Below, piece after piece: positions 27,111 through 38,028 of a stretch of DNA of 64,000 nucleotides. A program made the position numbers and the translations under genes. Positions within the stretch are counted from its first letter, which is position 1. Each line of letters starts with the position of its first letter. Origin of the DNA: Enterovibrio nigricans DSM 22720 (GTDB lineage: Bacteria; Pseudomonadota; Gammaproteobacteria; Enterobacterales; Vibrionaceae); assembly GCF_900167155.1 (NCBI RefSeq), contig NZ_FUXU01000004.1, positions 1 to 64,000 on the forward strand. Reading direction: 5' to 3'. The notes beneath the pieces were generated by a model, which saw only the letters and a list, made by a program, of their open reading frames with translations, was not told the origin of the DNA and did not search any database.

Positions 27111-27743
27111 ATGTCTGATTCGCCACGACTGAAAACCGTCTGCATTGCGACACCTTCCGTCATAGGCCCTCGGGCTGTCTCAACAGGCATAGTAAAACGG
27201 CCGATTGAAGGCAAGATTCAGGTCACTGAGATGGGGCTGGAAGGCGATTTTCAGGTCGACAGCCGGGTTCATGGTGGGCTGGATAAAGCGCTCTACCAGT
27301 TCCCGTTTGAAACTTACACGACGTTGGCGGAAGCGTTACCACACCTCGCCGCCCGTTTTTCATCGCCTTGTGTTGGTGAGAACCTCTCCTCATCAGGGAT
27401 GACAGATAACACGGTCTACGTAGGCGATTGCTACCGCGTCGGCTCCGCACTACTTCAGGTTAGCCAGCCTCGTATGCCGTGTTGGAAGCTCAACCAGCAT
27501 GTCGGCAACAGTCATGTGATGGCACTGCTGGTGTCATTGATGAAAACGGGATGGTATTACCGTGTGTTGGAAACAGGACAGGTCAGTGCGGGAGATACAT
27601 TCATACTGGAAGACAGATTGCAGGATGCATGGACAGTTGAAGCCATCTGGATGTATTGGCTCGACCTGCGGGCGCAGAAGAAGCAGGTTGTAGGTTCCGT
27701 TCCTGTTCCCGGTCTCTCAACGCAATGGCGATTTGACTGGTGA
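27111..27743 (+). CDS. MOSC-domain protein (YiiM-like)
   Basis: A 210-residue cytoplasmic protein of the MOSC family, related to YiiM and to molybdenum-cofactor sulfurase C-terminal domains. The core [20 protein letters not shown] is clear, and the conserved cysteine is in [11 protein letters not shown]. YiiM-type proteins reduce N-hydroxylated compounds using Moco. Its presence between an alcohol dehydrogenase and an aldehyde dehydrogenase is unusual. It has a good ribosome site (AGGAGG). Whether it acts in the pathway is unknown. Confidence 0.82.
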   Translation: MSDSPRLKTVCIATPSVIGPRAVSTGIVKRPIEGKIQVTEMGLEGDFQVDSRVHGGLDKALYQFPFETYTTLAEALPHLAARFSSPCVGENLSSSGMTDNTVYVGDCYRVGSALLQVSQPRMPCWKLNQHVGNSHVMALLVSLMKTGWYYRVLETGQVSAGDTFILEDRLQDAWTVEAIWMYWLDLRAQKKQVVGSVPVPGLSTQWRFDW

Positions 27744-27945
27744 AATACTTTATATATCAATAATTTTGTTACTAAGTTTTGTGGCTGAAAAACTCCATCG
27801 AAAGTATGAGATTTTGTCGACCAAGGGGTGATGGTGAGAACGGCCAACACTCCATACTCTTTATGTTAAGCGCCTGACGTCGTCCTCTAAAGGTGGGCAC
27901 TTCAGGGAAGAAACAAGGAACAACGCCAACATACAGGGGTGGACA

Positions 27946-29454
27946 ATGATTTACGCAAAACCGAATACTGACGGAGCTGTCGTTAATTTTAAGGCGCGTT
28001 ATGGCAACTACATCGGCGGCGATTGGGTACCGCCAGTCAAAGGACAATACTTCACCGATACGTCGCCTTGTACAGGCGATCCGATCGCAGAGATCCCACG
28101 TTCCAGCGCTGAAGACATTGAACTCGCTCTCGACGCCGCTCATCAGGCAAAAGCCGCTTGGGGGGCTACCTCGGCCACTGAACGTTCCAACATCCTGCTT
28201 AAAATCGCTGACCGTATCGAAGCCAACCTTGAATACCTTGCTGTCGCAGAAACGTGGGAAAACGGCAAGGCTGTGCGCGAAACCCTTGCCGCTGATCTCC
28301 CGCTTTGTGTTGATCACTTCCGCTACTTTGCTGGGGCGATTAGGGCACAAGAGGGCTCTACGGCTGAAATCGATGCCAATACCGTGGCCTACCACATCCA
28401 TGAGCCACTCGGCGTTGTGGGACAAATCATCCCGTGGAACTTCCCGCTCTTAATGGCGGCGTGGAAAATTGCTCCCGCGTTAGCTGCCGGTAACTGCATT
28501 GTTTTAAAACCTGCTGAACAAACCCCGACGACAATGTTACTGCTGATGGAAGTCGTGGGTGATTTACTGCCGCCGGGTGTGCTCAATGTCGTCAACGGCA
28601 TGGGGCCGGAAGCTGGGCAGGCACTGGCTACGTCAAACCGCATTGCTAAGATTGCCTTCACCGGTTCCACGGCTATTGGTAACCATGTTCTGCGCTGCGC
28701 AGCAGACAACCTTATTCCTTCTACCGTTGAGCTTGGCGGTAAATCACCGAATATCTATTTCGAAGATGTGATGGATCAGGAAGAGGAATTTATTAGTAAA
28801 GCGGTCGAAGGCTGTGTGCTGGCATTCTTCAACCAAGGCGAAGTGTGTACGTGTCCATCACGCTTGTTAGTGCAAGAAAGTATCTATGATGATTTCATTG
28901 CGCGTGTCATCGAGCGTGCGAATGCAATCAAGCATGGCAACCCGCTCGACACGGAAACCCAAGTGGGTGCACAGGCATCTGACGAGCAATTCGACAAAAT
29001 CATGGGCTATCTCGACATTGGCCGCGCAGAAGGCGCAGAGGTGTTGATCGGTGGTCAATCTGCTGACTTTGGTGGTGGTTACTATGTGCAGCCAACCATC
29101 TTGAAAGGTGAAAACCACATGCGTGTGTTCCAGGAAGAAATTTTTGGTCCGGTCGTGAGCGTGGTGACATTCAAAGATGAAGCGGAAGCGCTGGCGATTG
29201 CCAATGATACCGAATATGGCTTGGGTGCTGGCGTCTGGACGCGGGACATGAACCGCGCATACCGCATGGGTCGCGCCATTCAAGCGGGTCGTGTCTGGAC
29301 CAACTGTTACCATTTGTATCCTGCGCATGCCGCATTTGGTGGTTACAAGAAATCAGGTATTGGACGCGAAACACACAAAATGATGCTGGATCACTACCAA
29401 CAAACCAAGAACTTGCTAGTCAGCTACGACATCAACCCACTCGGATTTTTCTAG
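27946..29454 (+). CDS. exaC: NAD-dependent aldehyde dehydrogenase (ExaC/AldB-like)
   Basis: Oxidises the aldehyde made by the quinoprotein dehydrogenase to the acid, in the cytoplasm. The 502 residues have family length. Signatures are [17 protein letters not shown], the catalytic Glu in [12 protein letters not shown], and the catalytic Cys region [15 protein letters not shown]. The ExaC/AldB subgroup carries the adjacent GEVCTCPSR form. The gene has its own upstream region of 200 bases and a terminator behind it. The reading frame is intact, in contrast to the nearby dehydrogenase. Confidence 0.93.
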   Translation: MIYAKPNTDGAVVNFKARYGNYIGGDWVPPVKGQYFTDTSPCTGDPIAEIPRSSAEDIELALDAAHQAKAAWGATSATERSNILLKIADRIEANLEYLAVAETWENGKAVRETLAADLPLCVDHFRYFAGAIRAQEGSTAEIDANTVAYHIHEPLGVVGQIIPWNFPLLMAAWKIAPALAAGNCIVLKPAEQTPTTMLLLMEVVGDLLPPGVLNVVNGMGPEAGQALATSNRIAKIAFTGSTAIGNHVLRCAADNLIPSTVELGGKSPNIYFEDVMDQEEEFISKAVEGCVLAFFNQGEVCTCPSRLLVQESIYDDFIARVIERANAIKHGNPLDTETQVGAQASDEQFDKIMGYLDIGRAEGAEVLIGGQSADFGGGYYVQPTILKGENHMRVFQEEIFGPVVSVVTFKDEAEALAIANDTEYGLGAGVWTRDMNRAYRMGRAIQAGRVWTNCYHLYPAHAAFGGYKKSGIGRETHKMMLDHYQQTKNLLVSYDINPLGFF

Positions 29455-29522
29455 TCCTTCGTCCTTGTCCGTCTGGTCGAAGACAGTGTGAAACTCCCGA
29501 CGCTGTCGGAAACAGACGCATT

Positions 29523-29547
29523 GCGGGGCATTTTGCCCCGCTTTTTT
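29523..29547 (+). terminator. aldehyde dehydrogenase terminator
   Basis: GCGGGGCA and TGCCCCGC around TTT, followed by six T residues. It ends 27 bases before the NosR-like start codon, which helps choose that start. Confidence 0.9.
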
Positions 29548-29574
29548 ATAAGCTTTCTGTTTAGCGGGGTTGTC

Positions 29575-31579
29575 ATGCCGTGGCGTAGTACCTGGTTACT
29601 TTGGCTTCTTCTGATGCTATTGCCGTTTTTTGTGTCTGCGGAATGGATGGAATTATCCGAAGAAGCAGAGTCTCTTTTCCCCCGTGCAACACGCATGAAA
29701 GCATCGTCCGATCATCTCCCTATTACTGAAATCTACCAACTCGACCAACCTATCGGTTATGTGTTTGAAACTGATGACCTTACTGACTTCCCCGGCTTTT
29801 CTGGTGAAACCATTAACATGAGAGTGGGGCTGGATACCGAAGGGCGAATTGTGGGGGTGGTATTGCTTCGCCACCATGAGCCGATTTTTCTGCATGGGTT
29901 GGGTGAAACTGCGTTAACGGATTTTATTGAGCAATACCGAGGACTATCGCTGAAGCAGCAGGTCTTTGTTGGTAGCAACCAGCAGCGAATTGCCAGCGAT
30001 AAGGTTGTTTATTTCGATGGTGTGACCAAGGCAACCGTGTCTGTGCTGGTGGTGCATGACACCCTCCTTTCTGCGGCAAGAAAGGTTGCGCAATCACGGC
30101 TGACAGGGTTTGGTTCGGCCACAAAAGCACGGCTCAATACAGAACAGTTTTTGCAAAAATCGTTAAATGAACTCCTTCTTGAAGGGGCGCTTTTGCAGTG
30201 GACAGTGAGCGATGAGCAGGCCGCGTCATTGTTCGATAGGGACCTTAATTTATTGCGTGATGCACGAGACGATGAAAATGACAATTTACCGTATATCGAT
30301 CTCTCAGTCGCTGTGTTGAACCCCCCCACCATTGGCGTGAACGTGTTGGGAGAGGCGGAGTACCTTCGCATTATGTCGGCCTTGGATCCTGGCGACATTG
30401 CTGTGCTGGTGGGGTCAAGTGGGGGCTATCGACTGGTGGCGGATGATTTTGTGCGGGGAACGACCCCTGCGCGATTTTCGTTGATGCAAGATGGCAGTCC
30501 GCTGGTGCTTCGAGACGCCGATCTCTACCACATTGCGCCGCCTACCTTTGTTTCGCCGTTGCTCGATTTTGATCAGGTTTTTATCTTTACCTTCTCTGAG
30601 CAAAGTGGCTTTGATCCCGCCGAACCTATTACTGTTGGGATGCGTGTTCAACTGAAAAAGAACTTCCTTGAATTTGAGTCGGTGGAAGCCATCACACAGT
30701 ATGTGTTGCCAGACACTTTGTTGATCGCCGTATCACCACCCAAACCGCCCTTGCCCTTGTGGCAGCGACTTTGGATTGATAGACAGTTGGAAATCGCCAT
30801 TTTGGGTGTTTACCTGTCTTTGCTGACCGCACTGTTTGCCTTTCAACATCGTCTTTCTGCTTTTGGCCATTTGCTTCACCCCGTGCGTTGGGGGGCGTTA
30901 GCATTCGTGGTGCTGTTTATTGGCTTCTACGCGCAGGGACAACTCTCTGTCGTCAATATTTACACCTTGCTGTTGTCGCTCTGGCACGGGTTCGATATTA
31001 CGGTTTTCCTGCTCGATCCGATTTTGTTTGTCCTTTGGAGTTATGTCTTTGTCAGTTTGTTTTTGTGGGGACGAGGACTTTTCTGTGGCTGGTTGTGCCC
31101 GTTTGGTGCGATGCAAGAAGCGGTGACCGTGCTTGCAGAGAAGCTGCGAATACGGCAATGGCAAATCAATGAGAAGCTGCATAGTCGATTGATATACGCC
31201 AAATATCTTGTCTTAGTGGTGCTGGTGAGCACGGCGTTTTATCGCCTATGCCGTACTTCTCCTATTGTTGAGCATCCGTGTTCACAAAGCCTATTGCCGT
31301 TATTTGTGTCCACTCGGAGCGGGATTGGCGGTGTTAGGGCGTTTTCGACTCTTTAGTTGGCTGACTAGGCGAAAGGAATGTGGCAGTCCGTGTCGGTTAT
31401 GTGAAAAGAGCTGCGGTATTCATGCAATCGCCAAAAGCGGGGAGATTGATTACAACGAGTGCATTCAATGTATGGAGTGCGCAGTCATTATTTCCGATAA
31501 AAACCGTTGTGTGGCAGAGCGTTATGGTAAGCGTAACCGCAGTGTGTCTAAGATTAAAACGGTAGACGTGATGGGTTAA
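29575..31579 (+). pseudogene. NosR/NirI-like flavin and 4Fe-4S membrane protein, frameshifted
   Basis: Start ATG 29575 (MPWRSTWLLWLLLMLLPFFV). The N-terminal periplasmic half resembles the FMN-binding domain of NosR/NirI (SGETINMRVGLDTEGRIVG). Four to five transmembrane segments follow, with CGWLCPFGAMQE, and the C-terminus carries CRYLCPLG and ferredoxin-like cysteine clusters (CGSPCRLCEKSC, CIQCMEC). The two parts are in different frames: the first breaks near 31236-31245 after VSTAFY, and the second runs to 31579. About 25 residues usual in NosR between these points appear missing, implying a deletion that is not a multiple of three. The protein would shuttle electrons across the membrane. 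Confidence 0.78.
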
Positions 31580-31728
31580 CCCTGATTTTTCAAAAGACTT
31601 TTGCCAGTAATAGTGTCTTAGAAAAGGGAAATCATCACAAAGTAGGATTGGTAGTTTCTCCGTCAAGGCTAGTCTATCTATAGAGGCAAGATTGTCTCGT
31701 TGTATCTGGATACAAAGGAGTGAATTCT

Positions 31729-31800
31729 ATGTGGAAAAAACCAAGCTACACCGAACTGAGACTTGGCTTCGAGGTTACTCTGTACATCAGTAACCGCTAA
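31729..31800 (+). CDS. pqqA: PQQ precursor peptide PqqA
   Basis: A 23-residue peptide that is the substrate for PQQ synthesis. It begins [10 protein letters not shown] and contains the conserved EVTLY segment in which Glu15 and Tyr19 are cross-linked to form the cofactor. AAAGGAG precedes the ATG at good distance. It is the first gene of the pqq cluster and is followed by a strong terminator before pqqB. Intact. Confidence 0.95.
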   Translation: MWKKPSYTELRLGFEVTLYISNR

Positions 31801-31812
31801 GTTTGCACAATC

Positions 31813-31846
31813 GGGATGAGGCCGGCCCCGGACTCATCCCTTTTTT
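31813..31846 (+). terminator. terminator/attenuator after pqqA
   Basis: GGGATGAG and CTCATCCC enclose a GC-rich inner stem (CCGG..CCGG) and are followed by six T residues. Partial termination here would give far more pqqA than pqqBCDE mRNA, as reported for other pqq operons. Confidence 0.85.
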
Positions 31847-31930
31847 ATTTCTGATTCAAAATCTTTCTTTTTCAAAATATTTCTTATGCTTAATAAAACG
31901 AGCGGGGCAGCGCGTTGAAGGGAGTGAACG

Positions 31931-32854
31931 ATGCAGATTGTTGTACTAGGTTCAGCCGCAGGGGGTGGGTTTCCGCAATGGAATTGCCATTGCCGTATGT
32001 GCCAGTCCGTCAGACAGGGAACCAGTCGCGCACAACCGCGAACACAATCCTCTATTGCCGTTAGCGATGATGGTGATAATTGGGTGATCATTAATGCCTC
32101 GCCGGATATTCGCCAACAAATCAATGCGTCACCGCAATTAGCCAAAGCAGATGGAGCCAGAGGCTCTGGGGTACGCGCAGTGATCGTCACCGATGCACAA
32201 ATCGATCACACCACGGGTCTGTTGATCTTGCGTGAAGGTTTGCCGCTTGATTTGTATTGCACCAAAGAAGTTGCGGATGAGCTGAGCTCCAGCTATCCCA
32301 TTCTCTCCATGATGACGCATTGGCAAGGGGGTTATCGCACTACGACGGTGGATCCTTCTTCCGAAGAAGGGTGGCAAATACCAAGTGTGCCGTCGCTGCG
32401 CTTTGTGCCCATCGTGCTTGAGTCTAACGCACCGCCATTTTCACCTTATCGCGATCGCGATCGCCCTCGACCGGGCGACAATATTGGCTTACAGATCGTC
32501 GATACCCGAACTGGGGCATCGCTTTTTTATGCGCCGGGATTAGCGGCCCCCGCGCCTGTCGTGTTAAGCGCCATGGATAAGGCGGACTGCGTGATGATGG
32601 ATGGCACGCTCTGGACGGACGATGAAATGATCCGAGAAGGGCTAGGCACGTCGTTGGGCAGTGAGATGGGGCACCTGTCCGTCTCCGGCGAAGAGGGCAT
32701 GCTGGCCCTGCTTTCTCAATTCAGCAAACCGCGAAAAGTACTCATACATATCAATAACACCAACCCTATTCTCGATCCTGATTCCCCGCAGCATAAAGCG
32801 GTTTTGGAGGCTGGCGTTGAGGTGGCATTTGATGGCATGGAAATTCATATTTAG
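31931..32854 (+). CDS. pqqB: PQQ biosynthesis protein PqqB
   Basis: A metallo-beta-lactamase-fold hydroxylase of 307 residues that oxidises the tyrosine of the cross-linked Glu-Tyr intermediate. The N-terminal zinc site WNCHCRMCQ and the [10 protein letters not shown] segment are clear, with the degenerate metal motif [11 protein letters not shown] typical of PqqB. It is followed five bases later by pqqC. The ATG has a preceding GGGAG site. Intact. Confidence 0.95.
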   Translation: MQIVVLGSAAGGGFPQWNCHCRMCQSVRQGTSRAQPRTQSSIAVSDDGDNWVIINASPDIRQQINASPQLAKADGARGSGVRAVIVTDAQIDHTTGLLILREGLPLDLYCTKEVADELSSSYPILSMMTHWQGGYRTTTVDPSSEEGWQIPSVPSLRFVPIVLESNAPPFSPYRDRDRPRPGDNIGLQIVDTRTGASLFYAPGLAAPAPVVLSAMDKADCVMMDGTLWTDDEMIREGLGTSLGSEMGHLSVSGEEGMLALLSQFSKPRKVLIHINNTNPILDPDSPQHKAVLEAGVEVAFDGMEIHI

Positions 32855-32859
32855 GAGGG

Positions 32860-33621
32860 ATGATGAGCAAAGCAATGAGTAGAGAAGAATTCCAGCATAA
32901 GTTGTTGGAAAAAGGGCAGTACTACCATATTCATCATCCTTTTCATCAAGCCATGTACAGCGGGAAATGTACCAAAACACAAATCCGAATGTGGGTGGCG
33001 AATCGCTTCTACTATCAGACTTCAATCCCCGTCAAAGACGCGGCGATACTGGCCAATTGCCGAGATCCTGATATTCGCAGAGAGTGGGTGCAACGTATCC
33101 TCGACCATGACGGACACAAGTCATTGGACTGCAAGTGGGGCGGTATTGAGGCGTGGCTGAGACTGGCTGAAGCCGTAGGCCTTGATAGGCAGGAAGTGAT
33201 TGACGAGAAATGGGTGTTGCCCGGCGTGCGTTTTGCGGTGGATGCGTATGTGAATTTTGCCCGCCGCGCTACGTGGCAGGAAGCGGCTTGCTCTTCACTG
33301 ACAGAATTGTTTGCGCCTGAGATCCATCAATCCCGCCTTGATTCCTGGCCCGCTCATTACGGCTGGATTGACCCCGAAGGATTAACCTACTTCCGCCAGC
33401 GTTTGAGTCAGGCACGTCGTGATGTGCAACATGGTCTATTCATTACCTTGCAGCACTTCAAGACATTTGAGCAGCAAGAGCAAGCGTTGAATATACTTCA
33501 ATTTAAGCTCGACATTTTGTGGTCGTTGCTTGATGCCATCAGCATGGCTTACGAGTTTGAACGGCCGCCGTATGTGGGGATCACCGACCAACCTGTTTGG
33601 CACCATGCACTGGACCGATAA
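32860..33621 (+). CDS. pqqC: PQQ synthase PqqC
   Basis: Cofactor-free oxidase that carries out the final ring closure and eight-electron oxidation to PQQ. The 253 residues show the PqqC helical fold with the conserved HHPFH segment near the N-terminus, the [17 protein letters not shown] motif and a [10 protein letters not shown] active-site helix. The start could be ATG 32860 or 32863, both behind AGGAGGG. It is 11 bases upstream of pqqD. Intact. Confidence 0.95.
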   Translation: MMSKAMSREEFQHKLLEKGQYYHIHHPFHQAMYSGKCTKTQIRMWVANRFYYQTSIPVKDAAILANCRDPDIRREWVQRILDHDGHKSLDCKWGGIEAWLRLAEAVGLDRQEVIDEKWVLPGVRFAVDAYVNFARRATWQEAACSSLTELFAPEIHQSRLDSWPAHYGWIDPEGLTYFRQRLSQARRDVQHGLFITLQHFKTFEQQEQALNILQFKLDILWSLLDAISMAYEFERPPYVGITDQPVWHHALDR

Positions 33622-33632
33622 GGGGGCGCACT

Positions 33633-33896
33633 ATGGAACATTCCGTCTTGAAGCGAAATCCACTGTTTCGCCTTCAGTTCGAAAAGGCGCAAGACTGTCA
33701 TGTGCTGCTCTTTCCAGAGGGCATGGTCAAACTCAGTGACAGTGCCGCCGAAATCCTCCAGCAATTTGAGACGCCAAGCTCGGTTCAGGCAGTGATTACG
33801 CGATTAGAAACTAAATTCCCGGGCGTGGATCTGGCTGATGATGTGCGTGAGTTTGTGGAGGTGGCCTGTGACAAAAAATGGCTCGAAAGCGATTAG
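33633..33896 (+). CDS. pqqD: PqqA-binding chaperone PqqD
   Basis: An 87-residue RiPP recognition element that holds the PqqA peptide and presents it to the radical SAM enzyme PqqE. ATG at 33633 ([17 protein letters not shown]) is chosen. A longer frame from 33597 starts inside pqqC. The [18 protein letters not shown] segment is diagnostic. It overlaps the start of pqqE by 29 bases. Intact. Confidence 0.93.
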   Translation: MEHSVLKRNPLFRLQFEKAQDCHVLLFPEGMVKLSDSAAEILQQFETPSSVQAVITRLETKFPGVDLADDVREFVEVACDKKWLESD

Positions 33897-34998
33897 CCCT
33901 CCTTTGTGGCTGCTGGCGGAGCTTACTTATCGCTGTCCGCTGCATTGCGCGTATTGCTCCAACCCAATCAACCTTGGCGATCCCGATGATGAGCTTTCCA
34001 CCGAAGAGTGGAAGCGGGTGCTTGAACAGGGACGCGAGCTCGGGGCGGTGCAGCTGGGTTTTTCTGGCGGAGAGCCTTTGCTGCGCAAAGATCTCGAAGA
34101 ACTTGTCGCCCATGCACATCAATTGGGCTATTACACCAATTTGATCACCTCGTCGGTCGGTTTGAATGAAAAGCGCATAGAAGCGTTAAAGCGGGCGGGG
34201 TTGGATCATATTCAGATCAGCTTTCAATCGGCGGATCCCGATCTTAATGATGCTATCGCCGGTAAACGCAATGCCTTCCAGCATAAGAAAGCCATGTTTA
34301 AGGCCGTGAAAGATCAGGGTTTCCCCATGGTGATGAATGCGGTGATCACGCGACAGAATATCGAATCGATTGAGGCCATTATGGAATTGGCCATTGAGTT
34401 GGATGCAGATTTTGTCGAACTGGCCACCTCGCAGTATTACGGTTGGGCTCTACACAACAGGGATGCGTTATTGCCGTCCCGAGAACAAATAGAGAGCGCT
34501 GAACACCGCGTGAATAGGCTGCGTGAACGCCAACAGGGGAAAGGCCCCAAATTTATTTTTGTGACCCCAGATTATTACGAGGAGCGTCCGAAACCTTGTA
34601 TGAGTGGTTGGGGATCAATATTCATCAATATCGCGCCGGATGGAAAAGCCTTGCCTTGCCACAGCGCTGCAATGCTCGATCTTCCTCACCCAAATGTGAA
34701 AGAACACGACATTTCTGACATTTGGTATGACTCAGAGAGCTTTAATCACTACCGCGGATTTGACTGGAGGCCCGAACCTTGCCGAAGCTGTAATGAGAAA
34801 GAGCAAGATTTTGGTGGTTGTTGATGTCAGGCATTACTGCTGACTGGCGATGCGGCGAATGCCGATCCAGTTTGTAGCAAGTCGCCGCATCATACGGTGA
34901 TTGAAGAGGCCGTGGCGAAAGCAAACCAAGGCTGCCATTCAACGGCGTTAGCGAGAACCATCAAAAATAGCCAACTGATTATATCCGTCAAACCGTGA
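33868..34998 (+). pseudogene. pqqE: radical SAM enzyme PqqE, interrupted by a TGA stop
   Basis: Forms the Glu-Tyr carbon-carbon link in PqqA. GTG at 33868 with an upstream GGAGG is the best start. The radical SAM cluster is C23, C27, C30 in RCPLHCAYC. The frame is open for 376 codons except for a TGA at 34822-34824 (codon 319), directly after QDFGGC. The family motif is GGCRCQA, so the original codon was probably CGA (Arg). Reading past the stop recovers [17 protein letters not shown] and a normal end at 34998. The truncated form lacks the last auxiliary-cluster cysteines, so it should be inactive and PQQ synthesis lost, unless suppressed. Confidence 0.92.
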
Positions 34999-35007
34999 GG
35001 GAAATGA

Positions 35008-37043
35008 ATGGCGAAACCGCATCCTGCTGCGCCAGATTGGTTCTTGTTACCACCGGATCAACAACAGTTGGAAATGGGGTGGGTAGGCTATCGACACACC
35101 AGTGGCATGCTGCATTGGCATCACGCTTCGTCAGACGAAGATCGGTTAAGCGCCTCTATTGTTGTTCCAACGCCCGTCGAGGATGACAGTGGCGTCACGC
35201 ATGCGCTTGAACATATGGTGCTTCGTGGGTCCATGCGTAACCCCGACCCTGATACCTTCCTCTCTTTGCGGGCTGAACTTGCCCTGCTTGAATTCAATGC
35301 GACCACCAAGCTACAAAGCACCCGCTTTCATCTGACGGGCTATGATCCCACCTCGGCGCTGAGAGGGCTGGGCTTTTTTGCTGACAGTGTGTTTTCTCCT
35401 CAACTCACCGAAGAGGACTTTGACGAGGAAATTATTCGTGAGCAAGGAGTTGGCTTTGATGGGGCACTGTATCGTGAGCTTGAAGCGTATATCCGCAGCC
35501 CCGTATTCAGAGACTCAATCACCCGAGCGCAATGTAGTCAGCCCAGGGCCCCGTTATTTGGGGGGATGCCAGATACGCTTGAAGCACTGGATATCGTGAC
35601 GCTCAGGCGGTATCACCAAACGCATTACCGTCCTGAGTTTACAATGTCTTGACTGCGGGTTCATGGCCTATGGTGGCACTCTGGCGACAGATCTCCAAAG
35701 CGCTGGAGGGGGTAGGCGGCGCTTTGCCTGTACCCAAATCTGACTTTTTGCTGAAAAGCGATTATCAGGATGGTGCGCCTGTGACGATTCATGCGCTGTC
35801 ATACACACCTCAATGGTCAGCGATCCTGCCCCCTTCGTTGAGTACCTTCCGAGCACAGCAAAAATTGCAGGCGTTAGGTGCGACGCTTCTTCCTTTAATG
35901 AGCGATTTTCAGCCAGTGCCAACCCTGCGATTTGCCGTTTCTGAAGTGACGGACATCGAAAGGCTTACGTACTTTGTCGAGGATGTTCAGCGTCGGATAC
36001 CGTCAAAGCGGGCAATCTGGCAGTCGGGCTATTTTTGCATCCAGCAGGGGCGAGAGATGGTGGATCGTTGGGGAGACAGCCTTCAGCGCTTATATCACGA
36101 TTTTGGCATGACCCCTTTTACACCGGATTTTTTGAAAAGTGAAGACGCTGAGAATTTACTTAACTTGCCTGCGACCCGTGAGAATCAGGTCAACGAAGAA
36201 TGGATATCTCCCTGCCAGCCACTTCGACGGATGGCGATCCTTTGCCGTTGTAATGCCCGAGACGAAGAAACGCGAGAAAGTCTCAAACGGTGGTTGGTGT
36301 TGTGTCAGCAACGCACGCTGCGATGGGCATGGATGCAGAGTAAGCCCATGCTTGGTGCGATGGGTGAATGGCTGTGCGCCAATGCTTTAGTCATCGGCTA
36401 CACCGTTGATCTCCGAGCGTCGGATGTTCGGGTGTTGCGTGACTTTTGGCACAATACGTTGAGTGACACTGAGATCAGTGCCATCGACGGTGATTGGGCA
36501 CATACGTCGGATGGGATTGTGTTCACTTGCGTGAAGAGTGAGCCGGTTTTCAGAACAGGAAGCATCATGGCGAGCCATAAAGATGACGACAATGCCATGC
36601 ATGTAACGCTCTCGTTTCCACATCAGGTGGATGCGGGCGCCATTGCTGTGTTAGGGCAAGCGGTGATGGCGACGCCATTGGTAAAAAAACGTCGACTCGG
36701 AGGGCGGTGCTATAGCTTTGGTGTGAATGTTGACCTGATGAACTACGAACTCACGTTCGATACCGTCTCAGACAGTGACCCAAGCGTGAGTTTTATTGCG
36801 CTGCTAAAAGCGTTTGAAGAGTTGGCGATCTCGTTGGAAAAAGAGCAATTTGAAAAGGCTTGCCGAGGCGGATTAGGGTTGGTTTCCGCGCGTTACAGCA
36901 AGTCACAGGCGCGTTTTCATCGCGCATTGCTCGGCATGGTGGGCCAGTCTGTGGCTGTGGATTTTGAGTCAATAACGCGGCATACCTTGGCACAATTAGC
37001 GGTCAAAGTGTTGGCTGCTCTCAAACACCCTACGGTGCATTGA
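35008..37043 (+). pseudogene. M16-family metalloprotease in pqqF position, frameshifted
   Basis: The N-terminal part (35008-35652) holds the inverted zinc motif HALEH in THALEHMVLRGSMRNP and the downstream ligand Glu in EEIIREQGVGFDG, so it is an M16 peptidase. It resembles presequence-protease (PreP/M16C) types more than classical PqqF. The second part (from 35649) continues in a frame shifted by one base (TAGSWPMVALWRQ), and the junction falls in the strand after YRPEFTM that normally continues TLxxxG-like. Insertion of one base near 35646-35650 restores a single frame of about 678 codons. The protein may trim PqqA. As given, it would be cut after 214 residues. Confidence 0.8.
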
Positions 37044-37051
37044 TCGACGCG

Positions 37052-37717
37052 TTACCGCTTTAAATAGCGATCAAAATCGATATTTGTCACACCAACGACT
37101 GCTTGGATCCGGTTATGTACGCCCAGCTTTTTCAAGATGGCAGACACGTGGCTTTTAACGGTGGTTTCCGAAATATTCAGATCGTAAGCGATCTGCTTAT
37201 TAGCGGCACCTTGCGCCATGGATTTCAACACCAACAGTTGACGTCGAGTGAGGGTATGTAGCATTTCGGGGGAGAATTGGGGGTCATCTCTGCGATGCAT
37301 TCCGCTTTGATCGCTCTCTGCGCGAATGATGTCTGCTGGCAGATAAACGTGCCCGTCTAAAATCTGTTCAAAGGCTTCACGCATTTTTTCTTTCGGCGCA
37401 CTTTTGGCAATAAACCCGACCGCACCGTAAGCGATAGTTTGGAGAATGATCTGTTTGTTTGTTTCAGCAGAGATGATGGCGACGGGGATAGTAGGGTATT
37501 GATTTCTTAGTTCCAATAGGCCTTTAAGTCCCGCCATTCCCGGCATGTTGAGGTCAAGCAACACCAAATCAAGATCTTGATGATCTTTGACGGTGTCGAG
37601 CGTTCTTTCAATATCTTCAGACTGAAGGATCTCGCAATGTTCAAACCTTGCGCGGATCACAGCCACCAACGCATCTCTGAACAACGGATGATCATCAGCA
37701 ACAAGAAACTTATGCAT
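37052..37717 (-). CDS. NarL/LuxR-type response regulator (AgmR/ErbR-like position)
   Basis: A 221-residue response regulator. The receiver domain has the acidic pair DDH at residues 8-10, the phosphoacceptor Asp in LVLLDLNMPGM (about residue 57), and Lys in FIAKSAPKEK. The C-terminal helix-turn-helix (LTRRQLLVLKSMAQGAANKQ to SETTVKSHVSAILKKLGVHN) is of the LuxR class. Similar regulators (AgmR, ErbR, ExaE) control PQQ ethanol oxidation in pseudomonads, and the place beside the pqq genes fits. It converges on the M16 gene with nine bases between. Intact. Confidence 0.85.
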   Translation of the reverse strand: MHKFLVADDHPLFRDALVAVIRARFEHCEILQSEDIERTLDTVKDHQDLDLVLLDLNMPGMAGLKGLLELRNQYPTIPVAIISAETNKQIILQTIAYGAVGFIAKSAPKEKMREAFEQILDGHVYLPADIIRAESDQSGMHRRDDPQFSPEMLHTLTRRQLLVLKSMAQGAANKQIAYDLNISETTVKSHVSAILKKLGVHNRIQAVVGVTNIDFDRYLKR

Positions 37718-38028
37718 GGTTTAATCCCTTATTTCTTCCCTACAACTGCCACTCAATCCGGAGGGCAATGCGAAAGTCGTTGATTCCGTTAAGGTATCTT
37801 GTCATGTTCAATGAAGCCCCTATAACGAAGGTGCCTATTGACCAGTGTAGTGAGCTCAGTACCGATTGTGATCTTTAATATGTCACATTCTTGAAACTTT
37901 TGATCTGCTGGGTTTGCAAAAGTGTAAATTTCCTTCTTAAGTAGGAGCGCTTCTCAACCGTTCAGAGAGTAAACTTAAGGTGGGTTATTTGAAGGACCTT
38001 TACACCTTCATTGAGCGGGAGAGGGCAT
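37718..38028. promoter_or_regulatory. divergent control region for the response regulator and the FIST gene
   Basis: A 311-base gap with no gene. It carries an AGTAGGAG box at 37940-37947 inside the sequence TTTCCTTCTTAAGTAGGAGC (37929-37948), which resembles the perfect inverted repeat at 54056, and a CTCAACCGTTCAGAGAG-type sequence next to it. The FIST start codon is 89 bases downstream of the box. Confidence 0.45.

Noticed and set aside
34822-34824. TGA in pqqE as a selenocysteine codon
   Set aside because: The family residue here is Arg, not Cys. No hairpin of SECIS type was evident after it, and other genes of the system carry TAA or TAG instead.
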